Below are positions 37,860 through 46,175 of a stretch of 64,000 nt of DNA, one piece after another (position 1 is the first letter of the stretch; each line of letters starts with the position of its first letter). The DNA comes from Sphingobacterium sp. Its GTDB lineage: Bacteria; Bacteroidota; Bacteroidia; Sphingobacteriales; Sphingobacteriaceae. A program made the translations under genes and the position numbers. The stretch covers positions 682,001-746,000 of the forward strand of contig JAITTY010000006.1 of NCBI GenBank assembly GCA_031286695.1, written 5' to 3'. Below the pieces are notes generated by a model that worked only from the letters and a program-made list of their open reading frames with translations, was not told the origin of the DNA and did no database searches.

Positions 37860-39563
37860 ATGAAATCAACTCTATATACTAGCTGTCGGCAGCTTTCGTT
37901 TCTAGGCCTGTTATTTGTGGCCCTGCAAGGTTGCTCTGTCGATCTAATTCCTCAGGACCGAATTGCAGAAGAGAGGGTATGGGCTGATCCCAACTCAGCA
38001 GAGCTCTATGTATCGGGCATGTATGCTGAATTTAAAAAATTTCAATTTGGTCTATTTCCTAATCTAGGCTACGATAATGCGATGGATGCACTGGCCGATG
38101 GGATGAAATTTACATCAAATACAGCCGGAAATGGCACAGTTAATATTCTTGTATCCAATTCAAACCAGTTTTCTTCGTCGAGTGTCGGATTGAATTATTG
38201 GACTGGAGGATATGAGCGTATCAGACGTATCAACGAAATGATCCAAGGGATCAATACGAAATCCAGCCTGAGCGATGCCCAAAAACAGGTTTATGAGGCT
38301 GAGGGCAGGTTCGTGAGAGCATATGCCTATTTCTGGCTTGCAAAAATTCATGGGAGTGTTGTTCTGCTTACAAGCATGGATCAGTATACTGAAAAATACC
38401 ATGAACGCTCGAGTGAAGAAGCTGTTTATGATTTTATTTTAGCAGATCTGCAATTTGCTGCAGATCATCTGCCTGTTAGCAATCTCGCCGGCCGGGCAAC
38501 TCAGGGGGCCGCTTATACCTTAATGGCACGCGCGGCATTATATGCCGGATCTATCGCTAAATACGATCTCAAACAGTTCAATCAGGATCCGTTGACGGGG
38601 ATTCCGCAGGCGCGAGCAGCTGCTTTTTTTAAGCAGTCAGCCGATGCAGCTCAAAAAGTTGTCGACATGGCAAATGGTGGTCTCTACGCGCTTGATGATA
38701 ATTTTGCCGGGATTTTTACCAATAAGAATACAAAGGAAGCGATCTTCCGGGTAGATTTTGTTGCACCGGACGTAACGCATCAATATGATCTAGGTTACGC
38801 ACCACCGAAAGATGCGCCCGGAAATACTTTGGTTTATGGTGTCCCAACGGCTGAATTGGTGGATGAGTTTGAAATGGCCGACGGTTCTAAATTCTCCTGG
38901 CAGAATGCTGCACAGGCAGCGACACCATACAGCAATCGTGAACCGCGTTTCTATGCAACGATCTTATATAATGGTGCTACGTGGAAGGGCAGGACAATAA
39001 ATACCTCAACAGCTGATGCGATTGAAGGTTTTACACCATTTGGTGTGACCGGAGATCCAAAGCGTACTGTGACTGGATATTATGCGCGGAAAATGCTCGA
39101 TCCTGCAAACACTACATTTGTGCAAAATAAAAGCATACAGAGCTGGATTGAAATGCGCTATGCCGAAGTTTTGTTGATCATGGCGGAAGCAAAAGCCCAA
39201 TTGGGGGACTACGCGTCAGCGACAACTTATCTTAATTTGCTTCGTCAAAAGCGCGGACTTAATGCGCTTAGTCTTGCCAATAATAATCAGGCAATGGCGG
39301 CTGTAGAACACGAACGCAAAGTAGAACTTGCTTTTGAAGGCCAGCGTTTTTGGGATTTGCGCCGCTGGCGGAAAGCGCACCTTGTATTGGATAACGTCAA
39401 ATTTACAGGACATAAAATCAGCCCAAGTGGAACAGGATTTACGTACGAAACGGTTCCTGCCGATGCAGTCAATAGAAGTTTCAGCTCAAAATTATATTAT
39501 CTGCCCATCCCTGAAAGTGAAGTGCAGTTAAATGGTGCATTGACGCAAATTAAAGGTTGGTAA
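37860..39563 (+). CDS. SusD/RagB-family lipoprotein (second set)
   Basis: I choose the ATG at 37860 (MKSTLYTSCRQLSFLGLLFVALQGC), which places the lipobox cysteine at residue 25; the ATG at 37836 overlaps the SusC stop (TAATG) and is possible. Family segments: VWADPNSAELYVSGMYAEF, EGRFVRAYAYFWLAKIHGSV, SWIEMRYAEVLLIMAEAKAQLGDY and EHERKVELAFEGQRFWDLRRWRK. Surface glycan-binding partner of the upstream SusC. About 567 residues, normal size. The DUF5018 gene follows after 15 bases. Confidence 0.95.
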   Translation: MKSTLYTSCRQLSFLGLLFVALQGCSVDLIPQDRIAEERVWADPNSAELYVSGMYAEFKKFQFGLFPNLGYDNAMDALADGMKFTSNTAGNGTVNILVSNSNQFSSSSVGLNYWTGGYERIRRINEMIQGINTKSSLSDAQKQVYEAEGRFVRAYAYFWLAKIHGSVVLLTSMDQYTEKYHERSSEEAVYDFILADLQFAADHLPVSNLAGRATQGAAYTLMARAALYAGSIAKYDLKQFNQDPLTGIPQARAAAFFKQSADAAQKVVDMANGGLYALDDNFAGIFTNKNTKEAIFRVDFVAPDVTHQYDLGYAPPKDAPGNTLVYGVPTAELVDEFEMADGSKFSWQNAAQAATPYSNREPRFYATILYNGATWKGRTINTSTADAIEGFTPFGVTGDPKRTVTGYYARKMLDPANTTFVQNKSIQSWIEMRYAEVLLIMAEAKAQLGDYASATTYLNLLRQKRGLNALSLANNNQAMAAVEHERKVELAFEGQRFWDLRRWRKAHLVLDNVKFTGHKISPSGTGFTYETVPADAVNRSFSSKLYYLPIPESEVQLNGALTQIKGW

Positions 39564-39578
39564 AATTAAAGATTAACA

Positions 39579-41246
39579 ATGAACAAAATAAAATTTTACG
39601 GTTTATGGGCTTGTGCCATGCTCTTGGGAGGATGTCAAAAGCCTAATTATCTCGAGCGGAATGTGAAAAATCAATTGATGGACTTTTATGCGACCATTGA
39701 TGGAAAAGCACAGGATAGACTCTTTTTGAGTACGATCAGCAATGATACGGTGTATTTGCATGTGGATTATTACTATCCGATCGATTCGGATAATGAAGTA
39801 GATCTTTCTCGCTTGATGCTGCGCGCTTCCGTTCCGGCAGATGCCCATGTGACCCCCGGTTTAAACGGATTTACGGATCTGACCACGGCGAAGAAAATCA
39901 CCGTTACTGCCGGCAATGGTGATGCGAAGGATTATGTGGTGATTGCGGAGAAAAAGGGCAATACCGATATTTCGGGGATTAAAATTACATTTAAGGATAG
40001 CGAACAGAAAGTCAATGAAGTCGAGGGGATTTTAAATGGGAATACAGTCACGTTTTATGTCGTGCCGGGAATGGATCTATCGCAAGTTAATTTGAGTTAT
40101 GTCATCAACAAACACTCCAGCGGTTCAATAGTAAGCGGCGGACAGGTGAATTTGGCAAACGGTGTGGAAGTGCCGCTGACAATTTCAGGTGCAGGGAATA
40201 TCAAGAGACAATTAAAGTTAGTTGTCAAGGAGCCTGTAAAGCTTGATAAAGGGGTGGGCATTAGCCGGCGCTTGTTCCTGAAGAAAGCGGCAGACTTGGG
40301 TTTCACTGCAAATAGTGAAACGTCCTGTTTTGTGAGTGGCGATTACTTGGTGATTGTGAGCCGAACTTCTCCATCGGTATTTAAGGTATACAACCGTTTT
40401 ACTGGAGCTTATTCCCATAATCTAACAAATCCTTTTCCAGCAGGCCGCTTGATCTTCCAGGGCGTGAGTGATGAGAAAGGTCGATTTATGCTAGGAACTT
40501 ATACGCCGAATGGACAGAGCTTTGTGTTATACAAATACAATGATGTTTTTGATACCAGTCCTGTCAAGCTATTGGATCTACCTTATAGCAAACCTGCTGC
40601 GGTAGCTGCCGGCGATGGCAACATCGGTCGTAAACTTAACTGGGTAGGGGATATGGACGGAAACGGTCAGTTACTCGCTTCGGTTGCAACCAGTCGTTAC
40701 CTCCTGCGTTGGACAGTCGAAAATGGCCAGATAAAATCTACAGCTGCCGATGTCCTGGAATATAAAGATGGTGCGACCTCATTAGGCTTCCTACCGGAAT
40801 ATCTTCCTTTAGGGGTCGGCGCTAACACCGAACTGATCGCGAGCACTAACGCCGAACTTGCTTATGTTTCGGGAAGTACATGGGGACGGCTAGCAGCATT
40901 CCCGGCAATTACAGGTACTGCCATGAATGGTGGTATCGCCTTTCAGCGTTTTAACAATGCGGATATTTTGGCTCAGGTCAAATTGTTTGGAAGCAATGAG
41001 ATTGGTCAGATGTATGTTTATGATATTAGTGATCGAGCCCGCATTGGTACCACACTGAGTTCACCGACCTATAACCAATTGCGTGTTTATGAGTCGGAGC
41101 TGTTTACTGGCGGTACCAATGGTAATGCAACCAGCGACATCTGTATGGGAACCTCAGAAAATGGACAAAGGCTTCAGGTGTATATGTTGACGACCTTTGG
41201 TTATCTCGTTGCGCAGGAGTTTACAATTTATGCCGATTCAAATTAA
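39579..41246 (+). CDS. DUF5018-type lipoprotein with C-terminal beta-propeller-like region
   Basis: 555-residue lipoprotein (MLLGGC lipobox at residue 19). Two repeated beta-sandwich modules in the first 220 residues (LRASVPADAHVTPGLNG followed by DYVVIAEKKGNTDISGIKITFKD and a similar module ending in RQLKLVVKEPVKL) match DUF5018; the rest (SCFVSGDYLVIVSR, RFMLGTYTPNGQ, LLASVATSRYLLRW) reads as repeated four-stranded blades like a propeller. Such proteins follow susCD pairs and are suspected surface glycan-binding or sensing proteins. No catalytic motif is seen. It lies in the same operon as the second susCD. Confidence 0.75.
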   Translation: MNKIKFYGLWACAMLLGGCQKPNYLERNVKNQLMDFYATIDGKAQDRLFLSTISNDTVYLHVDYYYPIDSDNEVDLSRLMLRASVPADAHVTPGLNGFTDLTTAKKITVTAGNGDAKDYVVIAEKKGNTDISGIKITFKDSEQKVNEVEGILNGNTVTFYVVPGMDLSQVNLSYVINKHSSGSIVSGGQVNLANGVEVPLTISGAGNIKRQLKLVVKEPVKLDKGVGISRRLFLKKAADLGFTANSETSCFVSGDYLVIVSRTSPSVFKVYNRFTGAYSHNLTNPFPAGRLIFQGVSDEKGRFMLGTYTPNGQSFVLYKYNDVFDTSPVKLLDLPYSKPAAVAAGDGNIGRKLNWVGDMDGNGQLLASVATSRYLLRWTVENGQIKSTAADVLEYKDGATSLGFLPEYLPLGVGANTELIASTNAELAYVSGSTWGRLAAFPAITGTAMNGGIAFQRFNNADILAQVKLFGSNEIGQMYVYDISDRARIGTTLSSPTYNQLRVYESELFTGGTNGNATSDICMGTSENGQRLQVYMLTTFGYLVAQEFTIYADSN

Positions 41247-41317
41247 AATAATCGTTCCTTCACGCAGCTTGTGTTGCAGTGGAGGGACATTGTATTCATT
41301 CGTAAAAAAATAAAATT

Positions 41318-42508
41318 ATGAACAAGCACATCAAAACAAGCTTATTGTTGATGTTAGGTTTAGTTTCGTGTAAAGTTGGATTTGCACAAAAAAATGATTT
41401 AAGTAGCGTGTCCAAAAAGATTGTCAGCGCAAATAAAGGCGATATCGTTTTGTTGGAGGATTTTCTAAAAACGGACTTTCCCAAGTTGCCTTACACAAAG
41501 ACCGTATTACCGGGGCCGCAGTATATCATATCTGATGATCCCGAGTATATCCGTGTTCCGGAAGCCATTGCGCTACAGGAGACGGTTGATCCCGGAGCAG
41601 TTAGGTTGTATGTCTATAATGTCAATGGTGTCAAAGAACCTCAAAAAATCCCCCGTAAGATTTCGGCGGTCATAAAAAACCTGGGGCATGAAAATATGCA
41701 TTTTCGCATGTTGAAGTATGCTTCACAAAAACCGAGTTCAAACTACTTTGAAATTGGAAAGAAGGGGCTTGAGGACTATTTTTTATCTGCTGTAAACAAT
41801 CAGGTGAAATTACTTAAACCGGGGGAAGTGATGGCTATCGATGAAAAACTGGAAAAACAGCTGGTACAATACGATGAACTTGTCCATGGATTCTATGAAT
41901 TTGTGGTGGACCAGCCGGCGCAGATCTCTGTCATACAATTTGCCCCAAATGAGTCTGGACCAAAAGTGTTTCCGCGGATAAAGACACTCATTCCACATAG
42001 TCACGCAAACGCTGGGCGTGGTATTTTTCCAATTTCCAATTATCAGATTAATCCGAAAGATACGCTTGACACCAAAAAAGGAGCAGTGCAGCTGATTGTT
42101 GCCGACGGGCAGGACGATCCATGGATCACGGGAACGATTGGTGCGAAAAAGGAATTTGCCAAGAATGCGGGAAACTACGGTGTGCTGTATAAAACAAAGA
42201 TCAAATGGAAGAGTACAGACGGAAAAGGATTGGCTTTGGTCAGCTGGAACAGCCGATCTGGTGACAACCAATGGTGTGGTGGTATGGGGCTGACAATGGA
42301 ACTTGTGGGGCAGGACGGTCAAAAGACGGTGATGCAATATCCCAAAAATGCGCTGATTACAAAAGGTTATCCAGAGGCAATTCTCATCGAAACTTATTGG
42401 CCCGACCCGAAGAAGGAAATACAGGAAATTGAATTCACTTATTCTCCTCCGGGAGCTTCCTGCCTACCGACACCATTAATTTTTGTACCCATTGATCCGA
42501 AGAAATAA
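41318..42508 (+). CDS. exported protein of unknown function
   Basis: 396 residues with signal peptide (MNKHIKTSLLLMLGLVSCKVGFAQ; the cysteine before the cleavage site might alternatively act as a lipobox). Predominantly beta: VRLYVYNVNGVKEPQ, KISAVIKNLGHENMHFRML, YEFVVDQPAQISVIQFAP, GVLYKTKIKWKST, LALVSWNSRSGDNQWCGGMGLTMELVG. I do not recognise a family. Two modules are suggested, with a HSHANAGRG segment near the join. No hydrolase signature. It is the fourth gene of the second susCD operon, 71 bases after DUF5018, and its stop overlaps the next start (TAATG), so the two products are probably made together. Confidence 0.6.
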   Translation: MNKHIKTSLLLMLGLVSCKVGFAQKNDLSSVSKKIVSANKGDIVLLEDFLKTDFPKLPYTKTVLPGPQYIISDDPEYIRVPEAIALQETVDPGAVRLYVYNVNGVKEPQKIPRKISAVIKNLGHENMHFRMLKYASQKPSSNYFEIGKKGLEDYFLSAVNNQVKLLKPGEVMAIDEKLEKQLVQYDELVHGFYEFVVDQPAQISVIQFAPNESGPKVFPRIKTLIPHSHANAGRGIFPISNYQINPKDTLDTKKGAVQLIVADGQDDPWITGTIGAKKEFAKNAGNYGVLYKTKIKWKSTDGKGLALVSWNSRSGDNQWCGGMGLTMELVGQDGQKTVMQYPKNALITKGYPEAILIETYWPDPKKEIQEIEFTYSPPGASCLPTPLIFVPIDPKK

Positions 42509-43383
42509 TGAAACATATGCTCTTACTTTTTTTACTAGGCTTGACCGCCTGTAGTGCAAAAAATGAATTTGTTAAACCAGAATTTCCGGTTGTAGGTGTT
42601 GATGGAAATGAGTATCTCAAAAATGAGGTGCGTCCGGCTTCTTCAAAAGCTTGTTTTCAAGGAGCCTACTATCGAAAAGTTGTTTCCAGTACAGATGTTT
42701 GGGTTGGAATCAAGGCCGAGGTTACCTTGCCAAAGATGGAATTTGATCCGGCGCGTTTGAATCCGAGCAAACCCAAACAATACCTGGATAATCCCTCTGT
42801 TTATATGGGCGGTAACATGGGGGGACAGGAAACGGATATTGGTCTTACTTGGGAAGTTATTAAAGATGAAAAAGGAAATGTGACCGAAGACAGGAGGGCT
42901 TTTCGACCGTTTTTACGAAGGGCAGCACACAGCTCTGGTCAAGCAAGTCTTTACCAAAATGCACCAGCACAAGACGAATATTATTGGTATCCTGGCGAAA
43001 AGGTGCTGATGACATTGGAAATTGTTGGTCCAGGTATGTTAAAATTTGCTATACAGGGTAACGGCAAGAAATATGAAGCTACGTTTGAAAGTGCAGGATA
43101 TACCCTGGGTGGATTGGGTGAGTTTAAGCGGGTGAATGCTATCGATCAGGTGGCCAATGAAGGCAAACCTGTACAGGCAACAAAGACGAAAGTATTGGAA
43201 GCGATTTGGTCCTACACCACTTTACTCCGCTATGATGCAAAGCAAGTGATCGAAGTGCCTATGCATGCGGGACGAATGACACAGATGGCCTGCCCAGCAG
43301 CTCAATATTTTAAAATCCAACAGGATGCAGCCAACCTCAAAAAAGGAGGGGAGAATGTACAGATAAATGGAGCTGGTTTTTAA
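42508..43383 (+). CDS. lipoprotein of unknown function
   Basis: 291-residue lipoprotein (LLLFLLGLTAC lipobox, cysteine at residue 15). Beta-rich with a jelly-roll-like pattern: TDVWVGIKAEVTLPKMEFD, SVYMGGNMGGQETDIGLTWEV, YWYPGEKVLMTLEIVGPGMLKFAIQGNGKKYEATFES. The 'GGxxGGQETDIGLTW' and 'EKVLMTLEI' strands recall concanavalin-like or carbohydrate-binding folds, but I cannot name a family. Translation is coupled to the previous gene. Together they may be the glycan-binding or processing components of the second set. A perfect terminator closes the operon 28 bases later. Confidence 0.6.
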   Translation: MKHMLLLFLLGLTACSAKNEFVKPEFPVVGVDGNEYLKNEVRPASSKACFQGAYYRKVVSSTDVWVGIKAEVTLPKMEFDPARLNPSKPKQYLDNPSVYMGGNMGGQETDIGLTWEVIKDEKGNVTEDRRAFRPFLRRAAHSSGQASLYQNAPAQDEYYWYPGEKVLMTLEIVGPGMLKFAIQGNGKKYEATFESAGYTLGGLGEFKRVNAIDQVANEGKPVQATKTKVLEAIWSYTTLLRYDAKQVIEVPMHAGRMTQMACPAAQYFKIQQDAANLKKGGENVQINGAGF

Positions 43384-43411
43384 ATATTGCTCACAAAAAA
43401 TATAAACGACC

Positions 43412-43442
43412 AAAGCCAGCTGCATGCAGCTGGCTTTTTTTT
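43412..43442 (+). terminator. strong terminator of the second susCD operon
   Basis: AAAGCCAGCTG pairs with CAGCTGGCTTT around a short CAT-centred loop (a nearly self-complementary stem), followed by seven T. Confidence 0.9.
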
Positions 43443-43496
43443 GAAAAGCCTAATTTTTTAAAAGGGACAGTTATCATTAGCGTTATCGTAAATTTA

Positions 43497-43561
43497 ATGT
43501 AAAATAAATTTGTCTTTATGTAAAATATATTTGTCATAATGTATGATATTTTTTACATTTG
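43497..43561 (+). promoter_or_regulatory. promoter with three 21-bp-spaced repeats upstream of membrane/XRE pair
   Basis: ATGTAAAATAAATTTGTC (43497-43514) and ATGTAAAATATATTTGTC (43518-43535) differ at one base and are 21 bp apart; a weaker third copy (13 of 18) starts at 43539. Each unit is itself an imperfect dyad. The promoter is TTTG at 43530-43533, a 20-base spacer and TACATTTG at 43554-43561, a full match to the Bacteroidota consensus, so repeats two and three overlap it. This layout suggests autoregulation by the XRE protein encoded downstream. Confidence 0.6.
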
Positions 43562-43586
43562 AATGAACTGATAAACTTATTGTATT

Positions 43587-44066
43587 ATGAAAAAAATCCC
43601 TTTATTGCCCCGTTATTTTCGCTGGATTGGCTTCTTGTTTGTTGTAATTAGTCTAGGACTGTACTTTTTGGATTCGTTTCGGGATCGATCTGATCCGGGT
43701 GGAATATTTATTAAAACCTTTGTTTTCATCAATGATACGCCACTGAGTCCAATCGGATTCTTTGAGATTATGGAGGTTGATGTTTTGTTGACCCTGATTA
43801 TGTTGACAATGCTGCTCGGATTATCATGTTTTGCTTTTACACGACGTAAAGTGGAAGATGAAATGATCAATTCAATACGTTTGTATAGTTGGTCATGGGC
43901 AGTCATCGTCATGATTGTTTTGAGCACACTCGTTATGATCTTTGTATATGGAAAGACCTTCATGAGTTTTTCGTTTCTATTTGCACATTTATTATTGCTT
44001 GTTTATATTACGATTTTTAAGGTAAATATCTGGAAGATGAATAGGAGATCGGAACATGAAGAATAA
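43587..44066 (+). CDS. four-segment membrane protein partnered with XRE regulator
   Basis: 159 residues with four predicted membrane segments (WIGFLFVVISLGLYF, VDVLLTLIMLTMLLGLSCF, WSWAVIVMIVLSTLVMIFVYG, FLFAHLLLLVYITIF). No family signature beyond that. Its last 11 bases overlap the start of the HTH gene, a common arrangement for small membrane protein/XRE pairs in Bacteroidota and Firmicutes (DUF2975-like or similar). It likely senses or sequesters, and is regulated through the repeats upstream. Function unknown. Confidence 0.65.
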   Translation: MKKIPLLPRYFRWIGFLFVVISLGLYFLDSFRDRSDPGGIFIKTFVFINDTPLSPIGFFEIMEVDVLLTLIMLTMLLGLSCFAFTRRKVEDEMINSIRLYSWSWAVIVMIVLSTLVMIFVYGKTFMSFSFLFAHLLLLVYITIFKVNIWKMNRRSEHEE

Positions 44067-44256
44067 GATAAGAATCCATCGATTAATAAAAAACTACTCG
44101 CAGGAACAGCTCGCAAATTTGGTGGGTGTAAGCAGGCAAACGATCAATGCACTGGAAGCCGAAAAATATATTCCTTCCACTGTACTTTCGTTAAAAATCT
44201 CCCATGTACTTGAGCGTAGTGTGGAAGAATTGTTTGAACTTGAAGACAAAGATTAA
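44056..44256 (+). CDS. small XRE-family DNA-binding regulator (66 aa)
   Basis: Compact Cro/CI-type helix-turn-helix protein of the YozG/YgzD-like class: MKNKIRIHRLIKNYSQEQLANLVGVSRQTINALE with turn GVSRQT and the typical EAEKYIPSTVLSLKISHVLERSVEELF tail. It is a DNA-binding domain without effector module and overlaps the membrane-protein gene by 11 bases. The 21-bp repeats at the promoter are its likely target, giving negative feedback. Confidence 0.85.
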   Translation: MKNKIRIHRLIKNYSQEQLANLVGVSRQTINALEAEKYIPSTVLSLKISHVLERSVEELFELEDKD

Positions 44257-44340
44257 AGTCATTTTGCAAATGGTTCTTGTCATGAAGAAGTTGTAGGGAT
44301 TTAGATTTCAATTGGAAGGGGATGCTGATGTTTTATCAAA

Positions 44341-44387
44341 AAATAAGTAAGGACTGTTTCGATGACAACAGTCCTTACTTATTTTTT
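44341..44387. terminator. bidirectional terminator between XRE and PfpI genes
   Basis: Arms 44341-44358 and 44367-44384 are perfectly complementary over 18 bases (core TAAGTAAGGACTGTT) with an eight-base loop. T-runs lie on both sides, so it can end transcription of the plus-strand XRE gene and of the minus-strand PfpI gene. Confidence 0.88.
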
Positions 44388-44400
44388 GATTAGCTTATTG

Positions 44401-45099
44401 CTAGGAATTGCGCAATAGAGCAAACAAAGCTTTAGCAGTTTCTTCCGAAGACCCAGGGTTTTGCCCGGTGATTAAATTACCGTCTTTGACAAGGTAGCTG
44501 TGCCAATCTTCTCCTTTGCTGTACTGACCACCCAATTTAACAAGTTCATCTTCCACTAAAAAAGGAACAACATCCGTTAGTTGAACCGCTTCTTCCTCGC
44601 TGTTTGAAAATCCGGTAACTTTTTTGCCTTTGACCAGTGGCTGACCATTACTATCCTTGACATAGCGAAATACAGCTGGGGCATGGCATACGGCGGCGAC
44701 AGGTTTGTTGTGGGCCCAAAATGATTCGATCAATGCAATGGATGTCTTATCGTTGGTTAAATCCCACAAAGGTCCATGGCCACCAGGATAGAAAACAGCA
44801 TCATAATCTTGCTCATGGATCTGATCCAAAGGAATGCTATTTGCCAATTTTGTTTGAAGCTCCTTATCGGCATCAAAACGTTTGGTTGCTTCGGTTTGAA
44901 AATCCGGAAGTGCACTTTTAGGATCGATTGGCGGCTGCCCTCCTTTTGGAGATGCGATTGTGACGTCCACTCCTGAATCATGTAAAACATAGTAAGGCGC
45001 TGCAAATTCCTCAATCCAAAAACCTGTTTTTTCTCCTGTATCTCCCAATTGGTCATGTGATGTCAATACAACCAATACTTTTAATTTGTCTTTTTTCAT
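44401..45099 (-). CDS. DJ-1/PfpI-family protein (Hsp31-like glyoxalase or chaperone)
   Basis: 232-residue cytoplasmic protein of the DJ-1/PfpI superfamily, type 1 glutamine amidotransferase-like. The nucleophile elbow is AAVCHAPA with C138 and H139, and the acidic partner is in TGFWIEEFAAPY (E30/E31), as in Hsp31-type proteins, which act as methylglyoxal hydratases (glyoxalase III) and redox chaperones. YPGGHGPLWDL is another family segment. It lies downstream of the Crp-like gene on the same strand, with two Crp-type sites in the 193-base gap, so it is likely a Crp-like target. Whether it is enzyme or chaperone is open. Confidence 0.85.
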   Translation of the reverse strand: MKKDKLKVLVVLTSHDQLGDTGEKTGFWIEEFAAPYYVLHDSGVDVTIASPKGGQPPIDPKSALPDFQTEATKRFDADKELQTKLANSIPLDQIHEQDYDAVFYPGGHGPLWDLTNDKTSIALIESFWAHNKPVAAVCHAPAVFRYVKDSNGQPLVKGKKVTGFSNSEEEAVQLTDVVPFLVEDELVKLGGQYSKGEDWHSYLVKDGNLITGQNPGSSEETAKALFALLRNS

Positions 45100-45238
45100 A
45101 TCTTAATTTGTTTTTAGTGGTGATGAAGCTAGAAGATTTACATCAGGTCAATCTAAATCAATCAAATAGCAGCATCAATAAAAAAAATAACTGTTTAAAA
45201 CGATAGTACAAAGTAGGGGATAAATTGCCAAAGCCCTA

Positions 45239-45254
45239 TGTGATATACATCACA
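45239..45254. promoter_or_regulatory. Crp-type binding site 1, TGTGATATACATCACA
   Basis: Exact TGTGA-N6-TCACA, the classical Crp/FNR-superfamily Crp consensus, with six-base perfect arms TGTGAT/ATCACA. It lies 140 bases upstream of the PfpI start. The adjacent Crp-like regulator keeps the base-contacting residues of E. coli Crp (R181, E182, R186). Confidence 0.7.
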
Positions 45255-45276
45255 ATTTGGAGAATGGTTTTGCTTT

Positions 45277-45292
45277 TGTGATCTGGATCACA
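45277..45292. promoter_or_regulatory. Crp-type binding site 2, TGTGATCTGGATCACA
   Basis: Exact TGTGA-N6-TCACA with seven-base perfect arms TGTGATC/GATCACA. It abuts the stop codon of the Crp-like gene and is 38 bp centre-to-centre from site 1. Confidence 0.7.
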
Positions 45293-45868
45293 CTATTTGG
45301 CTTGGTATAGCCTGCTCAATGTTTCGCGAGAAACGCCCAGATATGCTGCAATCAAATGTTTGGGAACGAGATTATAGAGTTCAGGATATTGCTGCATGAG
45401 TTCTTCATAACGGCTTCGCGCATTATTGTTCAGCAGTGACATTATTCTTTTTTGCAGCCCAATGTATCCTTTATTGGAACGCCATCTAAAAAAAGTTTCA
45501 ACTTCGTGAATTTCCTTACATACTTTTTCACGGTTCTCGTTCGATAAGCAAAGCGTGTCTGCATCGCTGACACAATCTAAATTGACCGTAGCTGGGCCTT
45601 GGTTATGCAATGCATTATAATCGGAAGCCCACCAGGTTTTTGTGGCAAACTGTAAGATATGCATCTTTTGTTCATCGTTTGTAAAATAGGTCTTTAGACA
45701 ACCATTTAGCACAAAATACTCTTGCTCCACAAGATCTCCTTGATGGATAATCATTTGTTTCTTTTTAAAGGAGATCGGTTTAAAAAAAGAAAAGAAGTAG
45801 TCGAATTGTTCGTCGTTCAACTGGACGGTCTTGTCGATATGTTGTTTCAGAATTTCACGTTCGGTCAT
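45293..45868 (-). CDS. Crp/Fnr-family transcriptional regulator
   Basis: 191 residues: a cyclic-nucleotide-binding-type beta-roll (FKPISFKKKQMIIHQGDLVEQEYFVLNGCLKTYF and on to residue 110), the long dimer helix (VETFFRWRSNKGYIGLQKRIMSLL) and a C-terminal helix-turn-helix. The recognition helix GVSRETLSRLYQ has Arg, Glu and Arg at the places that contact G:C pairs in E. coli Crp (R180, E181, R185). The cAMP phosphate-binding RSAS-type stretch is not evident, as in most Bacteroidota members of this family, so the ligand is unclear. The gene ends against a Crp-type site. Confidence 0.9.
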   Translation of the reverse strand: MTEREILKQHIDKTVQLNDEQFDYFFSFFKPISFKKKQMIIHQGDLVEQEYFVLNGCLKTYFTNDEQKMHILQFATKTWWASDYNALHNQGPATVNLDCVSDADTLCLSNENREKVCKEIHEVETFFRWRSNKGYIGLQKRIMSLLNNNARSRYEELMQQYPELYNLVPKHLIAAYLGVSRETLSRLYQAK

Positions 45869-46175
45869 AGCAAATAGTTACTTGATAGATTAAAATTAAG
45901 CAAAATCCAATTATTACTGAATATAGGGATTTTCTTTTGGAGCCGTTTGTATAAATGGCGTTTTTTCCCTCTTGATTATATCAGCTATTGATTATCATAT
46001 GCCCAAGTGAACACCATCTTCTGAGTTAAGACTGGTATGAAACTATTTTTACTCCGTATTAACAGGGGGTTAACAGGGGTTTACCCCAGTTATACCCCTG
46101 CTAACCCCCTGTTAACCCCCTGTAATTCCCCAGTTAATCTAAAAGCTGATCCGAGTCAGATAATAGCATGGTACT
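45869..46175. other. intergenic region between Crp-like and Mg-ATPase genes, with 11-bp repeats
   Basis: 307 bases. The first 190 or so are the promoter side of the Crp-like gene, with no clear -7/-33 pair. The repeat array at 46059-46134 (listed separately) lies in the remainder. A 64-codon frame through the array (46037-46231) follows the repeat rather than any protein pattern and is left out. Confidence 0.5.
46059..46134. repeat. array of 11-bp repeats with inverted half (consensus TAACCCCCTGT)
   Basis: Five tandem direct units, 46080-46134: TTTACCCCAGT, TATACCCCTGC, TAACCCCCTGT, TAACCCCCTGT, AATTCCCCAGT, in strict 11-bp register. Two units in the opposite orientation (ACAGGGGGTTA, ACAGGGGTTTA) precede them. 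The two halves form a 22-bp inverted repeat, 46059-46080 with 46094-46115, with one mismatch and a 13-base loop. No gene product reads through it. It could be a transcription terminator for the Mg-ATPase gene, a multi-protein binding array, or a mobile repeat. Confidence 0.7.

Noticed and set aside
46059..46134. CRISPR array
   Set aside because: Units are 11 bases in direct contact, without spacers, and there are no cas genes.
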